DNA from: Nissolia schottii | Taxonomy: Eukaryota > Streptophyta > Magnoliopsida > Fabales > Fabaceae | Direction: 5' to 3' | Length of the DNA: 64,000 nt | Assembly (NCBI GenBank): GCA_003254905.1 | Contig: QANU01094673.1 | Location: 370,558-434,557 of the forward strand | Shown here: piece by piece, positions 22,955 to 35,685 of the stretch | Layout of the letters: every line of letters starts with the position of its first letter | Numbering within the stretch: the stretch's first letter is position 1 | Translations under genes and position numbers: made by a program | Notes under the pieces: generated by a model | Seen by the model: the letters and a program-made list of their open reading frames with translations, nothing else | Told to the model about the DNA's origin: nothing | Database searches by the model: none

Positions 22955-24050
22955 GTTTGAGTTGTTAAAAACACAGGTAATTGAGTGTTGGTGCGAGAAA
23001 GGAAGCAAAAAGGGCAAGGAATGGAAGAAAAGAGCGCCGAAAGGAGCAGGAGGCTCTCAGACATGCGCTGGAGCGCCCAAGGCTTATGCGTTGGAGGGCC
23101 ACTTTTTGGGCTGGAGCGCGTTTAATTCTCCGTGTCGCTGCAGCCCATTTTTGGCGCTACAGCACGTGTCTAGACACGAAAATCTGCCGCGAGAGACCTG
23201 AAACCCTAAAATTGGACCCCAAAGGTTATATCATTTAGATTAATTTTCTCTCCCTAGACATATATTCATTATTCAACTTTCTCTAGCCCCTCGTCCTTTC
23301 ACTGCCACTTCTCACTATCGCCCCGCCTCCATGCGCCACCGCTCCTTGAGCCACAAATCTTACCGCCCTACTCCACACTGAACACTACCACCACCAACCC
23401 CTATCCCATAATCTTCTCATCAAGTCAATGAGTCATAACAATCAAACCATAAAAATACAAATAACATATTCATACAAAGAACACATTTGTAGGGAACACA
23501 TTTGGCAAATTTTTTTTCCTCGTTATTCGTTATGTTTGTATCCTGCCTATGATGGACTTTATGTTCGTGGACTGTCTTGTTATCATTGCTTCTTTCTTCA
23601 TCTTGAGGAAGTCTTGAACTTTATTTAATTAATCGAAAAAATGCAACAACATTTACCTGCAATTGTTTGTGCTCCATTAGGGGTGGCCGAAGAAATATTG
23701 ATTGTGAATTGGAGATTTGGCATCTCAGTGAATTCCTCACACACCATCTCCCTTTTTCTTACACTTTTGCACTCCTACACCAACAAATCCAACATTTTCA
23801 GATCTAAACAAAACATATCTAAACAACTTCTTCCTGCACGCCGCCAAAGAACACTTTGTTGTTTACAAGGTATAGATAAATAGTGGGAGTGGAATGAGGT
23901 GGGTCGACAATGAGTCAGGAGTGGAATGGGAAATATGGTTAAATATTATGGTTTAGTCATTTTTTAAATTAATTATGTAATTACTTACATACAATTAAGT
24001 AATTTTTATTTTAAAGAAAATTTTAATTGAAATTCATCCCACCCCTTAGT
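22955..24050. other. Spacer, end of the segmental duplication
   Basis: Homology with copy B continues to about 23090 (60370 in B), where copy B is interrupted by an LTR. A GC-richer stretch follows to about 23240. From there to 24050 I see no recognisable gene. The frames at 22953-23238 and 23428-23883 have no family resemblance. Confidence 0.5.
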
Positions 24051-24545
24051 TTAAATTTTTTATGGTTAAGATTAAGGGACCATTTTGGTCCGTAACTAAA
24101 CCTTCCCCATTAAAGTCTTTTTCCATTGTTTTTGTAGTAATATCTCTTCAAGCATTTTAACCTTTCTTTTTTAATATTTTTATTGTGAAGACTTTTTTCT
24201 TACTTTAAAAACATTTAAGAATTTCACCTTTTTCTAGAGTTTTCTATAGTTTGGTTTTAAATAATCAATGCCAAAACAAAATCATTTTAGGAGAATGGCA
24301 CAAATTTAATTTTAATGAGGAAAATGTTAAGATTATATTTGACACGTAAGGTCTCTCAAAAGTATCTCCAATTTCATGCATTGTTTCCTTAGTGCTATTT
24401 TCCTCAAGCACTTCAAGCCTTTTCTAGAACAACCGTTTCATTATTTTTGTTTAACTTATTTAAATGATCATAATTGATTGAAAAGTAAGTTATGGACATA
24501 TTTTCAATTACTTTTATTTATTTATATTTTCAAAGTTCACTATTG
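24050..24545 (+). pseudogene. Relic of AOP intron 1 (3' part)
   Basis: By eye this aligns with 37500-37890, the end of intron 1 of AOP copy B. Shared landmarks in order are a ttaagac/tttttcttactttaaaaacattt segment, 'ttttctagagttttct', a 'caaaacaaaatcatttta' run, 'ccaatttcatgcattgtttc' and 'atggacatattttcaa'. The exon 2 that should follow is missing. It is the footprint of a further AOP copy or of an unequal exchange between A and B. Confidence 0.6.
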
Positions 24546-25139
24546 TAGAAACAACAAGTCTAAACAAGTATGCTTAAGATCTAATAGATCTATGTCATTT
24601 ATTGGATTAAGAAACTTATAAACAATAAAAAGAAAAAAAGTGGCCTGCCACCAAATAAGAAGGACAGAAGCCCCTCACAAACACTCAGAGATCAAGATCA
24701 TGATAAGAAGAGAGACAAAAGAGAAAATAAGGAGTATGACCGACGTCATGCTTTCTTTCTCTTCTTAGTACATCATTAATAGCTAAATATATTATAATAT
24801 CAATATAATTAATTGGTTAGATATTAAAAATGAAATAAGAATATTTTAGTAAACATATTTCAATACCATGGGGCAAGGTGAGGAGGTAATGGTCATTCAT
24901 TCCTTAACCAAGTATCGAGGGTTTGATCCTCACATTGGGCATGGAGTAATTTTAAAACCTGTGGGCAACATCTAACCCTTTTATAAATGGGTCATGTAAA
25001 GGGATTAGGTACTGCTTTCAGTGGCGGAAATCTTGGGAATCCAAAAAAGAAAGTAAATATATGTCATAAAAGTCTTGATTTTGAGTTCCTTAAATATTAC
25101 TCTCAGTTATTATAAATTTCTAAGTTAACTGTTAAACTC

Positions 25140-25627
25140 TCATAACTTTTTACCATAGTTATTACACAAAAACGACTTCTTGTATGGAGCTGGGATCAAC
25201 AACTTTGTAGAAGTGTATCTTGTTATGGTTACAAGGTCTTTTCCATATACAATTTCAAATGATTTCATGCCACAACTGTGATGAAATGATGTGTTAGACC
25301 ATAGTTCAGCCAAAACTAGGAAGTTGAGCCAAGCCTTAGGACTGCAAATATAAAGCATCTTAGGTACATTTCTATGGTTTTGTTAACAACTTCAGCCTAG
25401 CCATCTGTTTTGGGTGCTATGCTGAACTCATAGTTAAGGTTGTCCCTTGCAATTGAAGATTTGTTGTCAAAATCTGCCAGCAAATTATCTATCTCCGTTA
25501 CTGACAATTGATTTTGGCATGCCATGTAGCTTAGTACATTTTTGACAAATACTTCAGCCATTTGTTTACTTGTATAATCTGCTTTTAGAGAAATAAAATG
25601 GGCATATTTTGATAATCGATCAATCAC
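25140..25627 (-). pseudogene. Ty3/gypsy integrase fossil pieces
   Basis: The minus strand shows the integrase-core start MIDRLSKYAHFISLKADYTS and, further on, the SFHHSCGMKSFEIVYGKD region that follows the catalytic core in gypsy integrases. A fossil, not a gene. Confidence 0.8.
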
Positions 25628-26775
25628 CGCATATAGTGTACTATAAATACCACTGTGAACTAGTAGTGAAAATTTTGTGACTCTTATTTCATAGTTTGTG
25701 ACCTAAGTTCACAATTCACAATCACTCTCTCTCTCATTACTTTCCCTCTCTAGGATTTTTAGTCTCTTTTTCATAGTTTTGGTGTTTTTAGGCCAAATTT
25801 CAATATTGCTTTGTAATCCTCCATTAATGGAGGAGGAGTTTCTCATACTTGCGCAAAGAAGCGTACGGATCAATGGTTACTGAGGTTATTTTCTTAATTT
25901 GAAGTCTATTATTATTTTTTCTATCTCTTCTTCTTATACTCTCTTTAATTTCATGTTATGAGTTATTAATTTGGATTATTGTTGGATAAAATTCTAGGAT
26001 TACTTGTGTCTTGTGTTATAGACATGTATATATGATTAGAGTTTCAATTGGGGATAATTCAATGAGTTATTTGAATTAACTCTAATTGATAAGAGGTATG
26101 ATTAATCCTAGTTTGTGATTAGGTTGATTGTAACCGAATTTCGTAAGTAATCTATATTCATAAAGTCAGGGTTATGACATATTAGTTATGAGTTAATTAA
26201 TTCTAGACAAGGTTTGGTTAGAACTCAACTAGGTGAAATACCGCGAGGCCTTGGATTATAGGATTAGAAATTCAACCAGTAATAATAACTAATCATTGGT
26301 CAACCGATGATATATAACCAATGATCCCAGCTTCTGAGCGCAAGTATCTTTATTAATTTGTTGATTCCATTAATTGCAATTCATCAACAAAACTCCCAGT
26401 TTCACTTAACAAAATCAATTCAATTTGCTTCCTCAAAATATGATCTAGGTTAACTCTTATATTGCATAATTATGGAGTTACTTAGTCCTTTTTAATTAAT
26501 TAACTATTTGATTCAGATCACGACAATCAGTACATTAGCCATCAGTTGGAACCATGACATCACATTTCTCTCTAAATGACATGAGACTATTGTAAGTGGT
26601 TCTTTATTGGGAATATGGCAATACTTACGGAATTAATCAACCTTAAAAATCCTATGCAACACATTTCTCCCATCAAATTTTGAAAAATCAAGTATGACTG
26701 ATAATACTTGAAAAGGAGGGAAAGCACGTTCTGCATCACTGTTTTCATACCCTTAAAAGCATCTTTGAGTGGTTN

Positions 26776-27745
26776 AACAACCGTTTCATTATTTTTGTTT
26801 AACTTATTTAAATGATCATAATTGATTGAAAAGTAAGTTATGGACATATTTTCAATTACTTTTATTTATTTATATTTTCAAAGTTCACTATTGTAGAAAC
26901 AACAAGTCTAAACAAGTATGCTTAAGATCTAATAGATCTATGTCATTTATTGGATTAAGAAACTTATAAACAATAAAAAGAAAAAAAGTGGCCTGCCACC
27001 AAATAAGAAGGACAGAAGCCCCTCACAAACACTCAGAGATCAAGATCATGATAAGAAGAGAGACAAAAGAGAAAATAAGGAGTATGACCGACGTCATGCT
27101 TTCTTTCTCTTCTTAGTACATCATTAATAGCTAAATATATTATAATATCAATATAATTAATTGGTTAGATATTAAAAATGAAATAAGAATATTTTAGTAA
27201 ACATATTTCAATACCATGGGGCAAGGTGAGGAGGTAATGGTCATTCATTCCTTAACCAAGTATCGAGGGTTTGATCCTCACATTGGGCATGGAGTAATTT
27301 TAAAACCTGTGGGCAACATCTAACCCTTTTATAAATGGGTCATGTAAAGGGATTAGGTACTGCTTTCAGTGGCGGAAATCTTGGGAATCCAAAAAAGAAA
27401 GTAAATATATGTCATAAAAGTCTTGATTTTGAGTTCCTTAAATATTACTCTCAGTTATTATAAATTTCTAAGTTAACTGTTAAACTCTCATAACTTTTTA
27501 CCATAGTTATTACACAAAAACGACTTTTTGTATGGAGCTGGGATCAACAACTTTGTAGAAGTGTATCTTGTTATGGTTACAAGGTCTTTTCCATATACAA
27601 TTTCAAATGATTTCATGCCACAACTGTGATGAAATGATGTGTTAGACCATAGTTCAGCCAAAACTAGGAAGTTGAGCCAAGCCTTAGGACTGCAAATATA
27701 AAGCATCTTAGGTACATTTCTATGGTTTTGTTAACAACTTCAGCC
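26776..27745. repeat. 970-bp duplication between two n positions
   Basis: Virtually identical to 24427-25396 (one difference seen, c/t near 25186/27530) and bounded by n at 26775 and 27746. It is most simply a contained contig from the other haplotype placed a second time. The integrase piece at 27488-27706 is therefore probably the same sequence as 25140-25358. Confidence 0.8.
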
Positions 27746-27746
27746 N

Positions 27747-29090
27747 TTTTTAAAAATGCTTCGATGCAATAAATGGTCTTCGAAAAAAATAAAGTGTAAA
27801 CTTAGTCTTTGAAATTTTAAAACATTGTCCTAAGGGGCCATTGAAAAAATAAAGTGCGAATTTATTCCTTGAAAATGCTAATGTACTCCCCGGAATTTTT
27901 TCAAAAAAAGATTGCCAATAGACGAATTAACAAAGATAACATTTTGAAATTTCAAGAACTAAGTTAGCACTTTATTTTTTCGGGGGACCGTACTTAGGAC
28001 ACTGAAACATTTTTCAAGGACTAAGTTGTCCCTTAATCCATCACACAATTATCCTTCCATCTATTTTTGGATGGGATATTATATAGGATCTCTGGCATGT
28101 TGTGCACCATATAAGGCAAGACAAGATAATTTAATATAGTACATAATGACTTTATCAATTGTTTGGTGCCATATAAGTTTATTTACCGGCATCCCCTTAT
28201 ACGTTAAAACGACGAATAACTAAATCTTACCTAGGGTGACATGATAAGACCTAATTAGCTTTTAATGTATAAGGTCCCTTTTAGTCATTTTATTTTATTT
28301 TAATTAATTACATAAATAATATAATAAACAATAAAAATATAAAATAATAAATAAATATTAAATTAAATATTATCAATAAATAATTTCATACATAAAATAA
28401 ATAAAATTAGGAAAAGTAATTAATTAATTCAATTATAATAATATTTATTAATAAATATTTATTTTAAATAAATATAATTTAATATAAAAATAAGTTTTTA
28501 ATAATAAAAAAATCATTAATTATTACAATAAATTAATAAATGCTTAAGATACATATAATTATACATAATAGTTTTTTTAAATAATATTATTTTAAAATGA
28601 TGACAACTAATACATAAATATTTTAATATTATGCCCTCTTGGCTGTGCTTTTGGGCCTCTGCTATACTCCGCCTGAAGCTGCTAAAGATCTGCAGTCGTC
28701 CTAGCGTGATACTGCTGGTTTGTAAGGAAACTCCCAAGTTCAGATATCAGAAGTCTTCCAGCAGTTTCGCTTCCTTCAGCATCATATGGGCCACATGTAA
28801 GGCTTTTCTACTCAGTGCATCAGCCACTACATTTGCCTTTCCGGGGTGGTAGTAATTAAGACCGAAGTCATAGTCTTTCAAAAACTCCATCCACTTCCGT
28901 TGTCTCATGTTTAACTCTATCTTTCTGGTCAAAAAGATACTTCAGGCTCTTGTGGTCGAAATACACCTCCAACCGTACCCCATACAGATAGTGTCTCCAG
29001 ATCTTTAACACGAAAACCATAGTTGCTAATTCCAAATCATTGGTAGGATACTTCACCTCATGGGGCCTTAGCTGTCCGGAGGCATAAGCT
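27747..29090. repeat. Diverged direct repeat of 30462-31200
   Basis: Both start with 'ttttaaaaatg', 'aaataaagtgtaaacttagt' and related spacer, and run through the same RNase H fossil to the motif 'ccggaggcataagc'. About 0.6 kb of AT-rich sequence in the left copy (27890-28490) has no counterpart on the right. They differ at several percent of sites, so this is a real old duplication and not an assembly overlap. Confidence 0.65.
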
Positions 29091-29483
29091 ATATAGATAT
29101 ATATACGAGCAATCGAGTTAGTTCGATTTTAGAATTTTGGACCACAATACCTGAGCTTAGGTAAACTTAGGTCAATCTATTTTCACCCAATAAATCTGAG
29201 TACCCGACCCAATCAAGCAAAAGTTTTTGGGTTGGTTTTGATTGTCGGGTTCATGGCCATAATACATTTGACACTTAAGTAAGTTATCTTTGGGATTAAT
29301 TGTTTATATTTTAAAATTTGAATTAGTCAAACATTTTATTTATTTGAATGTGAATTATTGAAAATAGATTACATCATGATAAGTATGCGTAAGAAATAAC
29401 TCAAATGGACAAAGACAACAGTTGGTCAATTTTGGTACAAAATTTCTTTCAAAAATTATTATTGTTAAGATATTTTTTTTTCA

Positions 29484-30030
29484 TTCATAAAGTCAGGGTT
29501 ATGACATATTAGTTATAAGTTAATTAATTCTAGGCAAGGTTTGGTTAGAACTCTACTAGGTGAAATACCGTGAGGCCTTGGATTATAGGATTAGCAATTC
29601 AACCAGTAATAATAAATAATCATTGGTCAACAGATGATATATAACCAATGATCCCAGCTTTTGATCAACCTTACGGAATTAATCAACCTTCAAAATCCTA
29701 CGCAACACATTTCTCCCATCAAATTTTGAAAAATCAAGTATGACTGATAATACTTGAAAAGGAGGCAAAGCACGTGCTGCATCATTGTTTCTCATACCCT
29801 TAAAAGCATCTCTGAGTCGTTCTAGTTTAACACTGTGCTCGTGATCCACTTGTTCTGAGTACCTTTAGCGTTTGTTTTTAAGCTCAGCATCCATTTGCTG
29901 CATCCTCATGTTTCCTTCCATGGTGGATGTAGGCAAAAGCACCAAATGTTATAGCGTGATTATAACTGAAGAGTTCTCACTAAGAAAATCACATGAAAAT
30001 CACAGAGAATAGAGAAGTATGCCACTAATT
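29484..30030 (-). mobile_element. LTR end and gag start of a second gypsy-type fossil
   Basis: Sequence at 29484-29820 repeats 26157-26774 in shortened form. On the minus strand a gag-like start (MEGNMRMQQMDAELKNKR) begins near 29920, just after 'tttggtgcttttgcc', which looks like the junction following an LTR. A fossil of uncertain family. Confidence 0.4.
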
Positions 30031-30944
30031 CCGTGCCTTTGAATGACTCCTCCGAGTAGCATATATCATAGCTTCACCATGCACACGGCCCATTAGTTTG
30101 TTACAAACCCGCACCCACGTCCCTTTTCTGATTTCCCCATTTGTCTCAGTTGGAATAGAGGGTGGTAGATAGTATCTTAGTTATGCTTGATATGATCTTT
30201 TCCTTCCTTAGTCAATGGTTCTTATAAAAGTGAAATGTGAGAGAAGTCAGCAGTGCATTAATTAACTGTTATGACTTTGATTAGTTGACATTGATTAGAC
30301 ATTATAAAAATGATTAGTTGTCTATAAATTTATAAGCGAAAGATCGGAGTTCTCAACTAAAAAACAGAAAAAATAAACAAGATAAGTTGCATAGGCTCAC
30401 AAGCTTTTCATGATGAAGCCCATTCATAAATCACGAAGGGTTAACTGTCAACTTATTTTTTTAAAAATGGTTTGGTGTAATAAATGGTCTTTGAAAAAAA
30501 TAAAGTGTAAACTTAGTCTTTGAAATTTTAAAACATTGTCCTAAGTGGTCATTGAAAAAATAAAGTGCCAATTTATTCCTTGAAAATGTAGTCCCTGGAA
30601 TATAAAAATAAGTTGTTAATAATAAAAAAATAATTAATTATTACAATAAGTTAATAAATGCTTAATATACATATAATTATACATAATAGTTTTTTTAAAT
30701 AATATTATTTTAAAATGATGACATCTAATACATAAATATTTTAATATTATGCCCTCTTGGCTGTGCTTTTGGGCCTCTGCTATACTCCGCCTGAAGCTGT
30801 TAAAGATATGCAACCGTCCTAGCGTGATACTGCTGGTTTGTAAGGAAACTCCCAAGTTCAGATCTCAGAAGTCTTCCAGCAGTTTCGTTTCCTTCACCGT
30901 CATATGGGCCTCATGTAAGGCCTTTCTACTCAGTGCATCAACCA

Positions 30945-31889
30945 CTACATTTGCTTTCCGGGGTGGTAGTAATTAAGATCGAAGTCATAGTTTTTCAAAA
31001 ACTCCATCCACCTCCGTTGTCTCATGTTTAACTCTTTCTGGTCAAAAAGATACTTCAGGCTCTTGTGGTCGGAATACACCTCAAAATGTACCCCATACAG
31101 ATAGTGTCTCCAGATCTTTAACACAAAAACCACAGTTGCTAATTCCAAATCATGGGTAGGATACTTCGCCTGATGGGGCCTTAGCTGTCCGGAGGCATAA
31201 GCCACCACTTGGCAATTTTGCATGAGTACGCATCCTAACCCCATGCTCGAGGCATCGCAATACACCTCACAAGGTGTGTGAGGATCCGGCATAATTAGTA
31301 CGGGGGCGGTGGTCAACTTTTCCTTGAGCTTGCAGAAGCTCTCCTCGCATTATGACGACCACTCGATTTTGACTCCTTTGCAGGTGAGCTTGGTAAGAGG
31401 TAAGGCATTTTGGGAAAACCCCTTGATGAACCTTCGATAATAGCTTTCAAAACCCAAAAAACTCCTAATTTCTGTGACTGAGTTAGGTTTTTCCCAGTTC
31501 TTCACTGCTGCAACTTTGCTCGGATCCACTGAGATTCCATGCTCCGACACCACATGTCCAAAGAACTTTACCTCGTTGGTCCAGAACTCGCATTTGGAGA
31601 GCTTAACGTACAATTGATTCTCCTTCAAGATGTCCAGAACCAATCGGAGATGCTTAGCGTGATCCTCCTCCTCCTTCTTAGAGTACATCAGAATGTCGTC
31701 TATAAAAACTATCACGCATTCATCCAAGTAGGCCCTGAAGATATGGTTCATATAATCCATGCACTTACCCATGATTAGGCCTTCCGCATCATCTGCCTTC
31801 TCTGCAGATAGGGTAAAGACCCGTCCTTGTTGCTGGGCTAACGGTGGGGTGGCTGTGCAAGCTCTAGCGAAGTGCCGCCCTTTCCACAC
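30945..31889 (-). pseudogene. Ty3/gypsy reverse transcriptase and RNase H fossil
   Basis: The minus strand carries the reverse transcriptase catalytic box [10 protein letters not shown], the palm/thumb block [20 protein letters not shown] and [10 protein letters not shown], followed by RNase H landmarks [34 protein letters not shown] and [10 protein letters not shown]. It is an inactive fossil. Confidence 0.9.
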
Positions 31890-32365
31890 TTAAAACATAC
31901 ATTCTGCCCTGCAAAACATTCTCCCAAGTGGAGCTTCCCACACTTGGGACATGGCAACCTAGCCTCCCTTCCTTACTGCACTACCCAATTATCTTGGCTG
32001 AAACCTTTGGCAATACCACCCGGCTGTGGTGGCCTGACTGCTTGCTGCCCACTCCTGGGCGGCCCTTGTCTAGGTTGTCCCTGAACTCCCTTTGGCCATT
32101 GTTGCTGCAGTTGCTGATGTGGCCCCTTTCCCCTGAGGAAAGACGGGGCCTGGAAGGATCCCTTCTTCCTTTGCTCCTGTTGGGAACTTCCCTGTCCTTC
32201 GAGCTTTCTCCTGTACTGCTCGTTCCTTTTCTGATGTCGATACTCCGGCCTCAGTCGATAGGTGCCGGAGTATCGACATAACTTCTCAAATGTGGCCGTA
32301 TATTCAGCGACCGTCATCCTTCCCTGTCCACTTCTTGGGGTTCTTCCACAAGTTCCAACAACCAT
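31860..32365 (-). pseudogene. Ty3/gypsy gag fossil
   Basis: The minus strand shows the end of a gag domain (MTVAEYTATFEKLCRYSG), a Gln/Gly/Pro-rich linker and a paired Cys-rich zinc region. A fossil continuous in order with the reverse transcriptase piece. Confidence 0.8.
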
Positions 32366-33260
32366 AATACAACATATTTCAACTTACAAACATATTCAAA
32401 GTCATCTATACAACCTAAACCTAGCATAGCTAACATAATCCACAACAGTTCACAGAATTACACAGAATCAGACACAAGCACATAGAAGTCACCAAGGAGG
32501 TGAGCAAGCTAAGTTTACCCACTTCCTTAGAGTCTTGGAGAGGATTGGAGATGGTTAGGTGGGTGAGGTTTCCCTATCTGATATGATGGACGAGGGTACG
32601 CCGTGCAATCTCATCACTTCCTTGATGTAGAGTTATACCAGCTTTTGTAGTGGGTAAGACATCCTCACTGGAAGAAAATGAGAACACGTCTGTTTTCTCA
32701 CAAATGTTCATTTACAAGACATGAATTAGAGATTGAAGGGAATAAAAAGATTCCAAACCACTTAAACCAGCATAACATTAAATTTAATTTTATGTAAAGC
32801 ATTGAATAGTCAAACAATATTAATGTGAACACTGCAGTGAAAGGATATCCTCATATGTATGCATTTTTCTTTTTTATTGAAATTAAAAAAAATTAATTCC
32901 TATAAAATAGTACCAATTGTATTTTAATATATTGTTATATAAATTTTTTTATACCATCATTTAGTTATGAATTGTCATATCAATAAGAATTTAATTTTTA
33001 TACACTACCAGTTTAAAAAAGTTTTATATACGTGGTCATCTAATTATATGTTATCATATCAATAAAAATAAATAAATTTTTCAGTTAGTAAACATGAGAG
33101 CTAAATTTTTTTTAGTAATATGACAACACAAGAATCAACGATAAGGAAAAATTATTTTACGGTAAGAATACACATAAAGTAAACTCTATAATAAATTATT
33201 TAATTCTTACAAATAATAACTATTAAAATGTGCAAAATTCAAGTGTTTGACATTACATTT
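32366..33260. other. AT-rich spacer and distal upstream region of AOP copy B
   Basis: No gene or clear transposon ends seen. It merges into the AOP promoter. Confidence 0.5.
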
Positions 33261-33279
33261 TTTGATGCGTGACAAGAGT

Positions 33280-33299
33280 ACTCTCTCTCTCTCTCTCCC
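33280..33299. repeat. (CT)n microsatellite in the AOP promoter
   Basis: About nine CT units, roughly 125 bp upstream of the start codon. CT tracts are common near plant core promoters. Confidence 0.85.
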
Positions 33300-33370
33300 T
33301 AATATGTAGGTTGGCTTTTGGCTTTATGTCCTGCTTTTCCGCAGTAAGGCTTTTCTCTGACCCTCACTTG

Positions 33371-33380
33371 CTCTATATAT
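33371..33380 (+). promoter_or_regulatory. TATA box of AOP copy B
   Basis: CTATATATAC sits 40-50 bp upstream of the ATG at 33419. This implies a short 5' UTR and argues against the in-frame ATG at 33269. Confidence 0.55.
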
Positions 33381-33418
33381 ACCATTTTGCAAAGCACAAA
33401 CAACCAAAAGAGAGAGAA

Positions 33419-33798
33419 ATGGAGAGAGATTCAGAGAGTGAGGAAAACAATACGATCTCATCTCTGAAATTTGGGTTTGAATTAGAGGAAGGAAGCGCGG
33501 AATGGAAAGAGATGAGCAAGAAGGTGAGGGAAGCATGCGAGAGCCACGGATTCTTCCTCTTAGTGTGTGACAGCATCCCCGAGGGTCTACGTGAGGACAT
33601 GATTGTTGGGTTGAAGGCTTTGTTTGGTTTGCCTCAGGAAACGAAGGAGAAGCACAGCCCAGGGACTCGCAGTCTCTACACTGGGGAGGTCCCTGTGATT
33701 CCACTGAGTCAAAGCTTTGGGATTGATGATGCTCATCTATGGGATTCTGCCTACGCTTTCACTAACCGCATGTGGCCTCAAGGGAACCCATCTTTCTG
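33419..33798 (+). CDS. AOP copy B exon 1
   Basis: 126 codons plus two bases. The donor is TTTCTG/GTGTGT at 33799. It encodes the N-terminal dioxygenase domain up to NPSF. Confidence 0.85.
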
Positions 33799-35638
33799 GT
33801 GTGTACTAATTTCCTTCCTTCTCTTATTAATTTAATCTTATTTAATTATATAATAATAAAAAAAAAATTATTGGATATCTCACCTACTATTTTAAAAATG
33901 AAATTAACTTAGCAGTATATGATTAGACATTAGTCTAATGAAAAATATTTGTATACCGTCATTGTTAACATGTAACGAGAGTTGACTATCACAACTACTA
34001 TCTCAAAATAAAAATAATTTTTGCTATATGATAGCATATAATTGGATGACAGTATAACATTTTACACTTTTATCTGATCATGCGTTTATATGTTAGAGTG
34101 ATTGACTCTTATTCTTACCGTCTCACCAAAGAAATAATTTTTAGTTACCTAATAACACATAATTAAATTATAGTGTAAATATTTTTATTGTTGGTATTAT
34201 TATTATTATAATTCTTTTAATTTTATCTTTATCAAGTAACGGTAATTCGCCGCATGATTGTTGAGTTTCATTTTAGTCTTATTCATATTTTATCAAGGTA
34301 AAGACTAATAATTACTCTGCTAGATTATGTTGGGAGGCTTGGTTAGTGTAAAGTTAATGCAGATTAATTGAAGAGTTAATTATGTTTTTAGTCCCTATAA
34401 AATTTGAAAGTTTGGTTTTAGTCCCTGTATGAAAGTTTTAGTCCCTGTGAAAATTGAAAGTTTGTTTTTAGTCCCTAGAGATGGATGGGAGTTGACTGCG
34501 CTGACGTGGCCGCTAATGGCGCTGACGCAATATGCCACATGGGATGCCACGTGGCATAACCCAAAATAATAAAACCTGACCCATACCCAGATTGTCCACC
34601 CGATCTGACCCGGATTTAATTTAAAAATAAAAATACAAATAGCCCCCTTACCTGTACCCCCACCCCATCCTCTCATCTCTCTCTCGATCCCCACCTACCC
34701 CACCACACTGTTGTCTCTCCCCGCTGCTCCTCTCCTCCGACGTCGTCCTCCTTGCCTCCCCGCCGCTGTCGTCCTCCTCGCCTCGCCGCTTCTTCCTCGC
34801 CTCGGCCCAGATCCAAGCTCCAGATCCAAGTGTAGATTATATATTTAGAAAGACTATTAATTTTATAACATTAAAGTTTTAAGTTAAGATGTAACATTTA
34901 ACCCGTTATATTTCTCAAACGTTAAGGCTTTCGGTGTTTCTCACTTAACAATTTATTTAAATTCCTTGGATTTATTTAAAGCCCAACAGAGTTTTAATAA
35001 AATATTGTTTTTAATGTAAAATTATAAATTCACCAAAATAAAAATGTCAAATAGTAAAGCTTTTTTTTCTTCTTAATTTAAGAACACATAAGAATTTCTA
35101 TAGTGTTTAAGAGTTTTTTGGAGTTAGATTTACACTAGGGCGCCGTGGTTCGCGAAATCAATAAACATTCACAAGAATAACATTCTTAGAAATGCTACTC
35201 TCAAGAATGATTTTCCCAAAAACAATTTTTAAATGTGTTTGATTCACTCATTACATTCTTGGGAATCTGACAAAATATGCCTAGGAATAAATCACTCATA
35301 CGTTTGAATGACACTAATATTCTCGGGAATATTTTTTGTTTTACCACAAATACCCCTAACAAATGAAAAAAAATCATTACACACATTAAACTCATATCTA
35401 AATATCATTTACATATAATTAATAGTTATTTTCTCAACTCTCAAAAAAATTATTATTATTAATATTAATTATTTATTTAGTAATATTATTATTTATTATT
35501 TACTCTTAATTAATATTATTGATATTAAATATTTATTATAACTAATAATATTATTAATTATTTATTATTTATTGTTATTAATTATAGTTATTATTATTAT
35601 TATTATTTAATATTAATTATTTTATCAACTCCCTTAAA

Positions 35639-35685
<47 letters not shown>

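Larger units (their letters stand above)
24546..32365 (-). mobile_element. Ty3/gypsy fossil(s), minus strand, heavily broken
   Basis: Pol and gag pieces occur in the minus-strand order expected: gag with a double CCHC-type zinc region (about 31860-32365), reverse transcriptase (31350-31889), RNase H (30945-31316, with a second diverged copy at 28747-29056) and integrase pieces (25397-25627 and 25140-25358). AT-rich insertions and contig joins separate them. The zinc region pattern CPKCGKLHLGEC...CFKCGK is typical of chromoviruses and relatives. The element is an old, many-times broken fossil. More than one element is likely present, because LTR-like and gag-start-like sequence recurs near 26160 and 29490-29950. 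Confidence 0.75.

Noticed and set aside
22953-23238. Two overlapping ORFs after MAIN-like pseudogene A
   Set aside because: No conserved frame in copy B (60259-60609 diverges at the LTR), low-complexity Lys/Glu/Ala content, no family.
26776-27745. Tandem duplication of an integrase gene
   Set aside because: It is bounded by n on both sides and virtually identical to 24427-25396, so a duplicated contig is more likely than biology.
33269-33418. In-frame upstream ATG of the AOP gene (50 extra residues)
   Set aside because: The TATA box at 33371 and a CT microsatellite fall inside it, the residues ([13 protein letters not shown]...) are unlike the family N-terminus, and homologues start near 33419.
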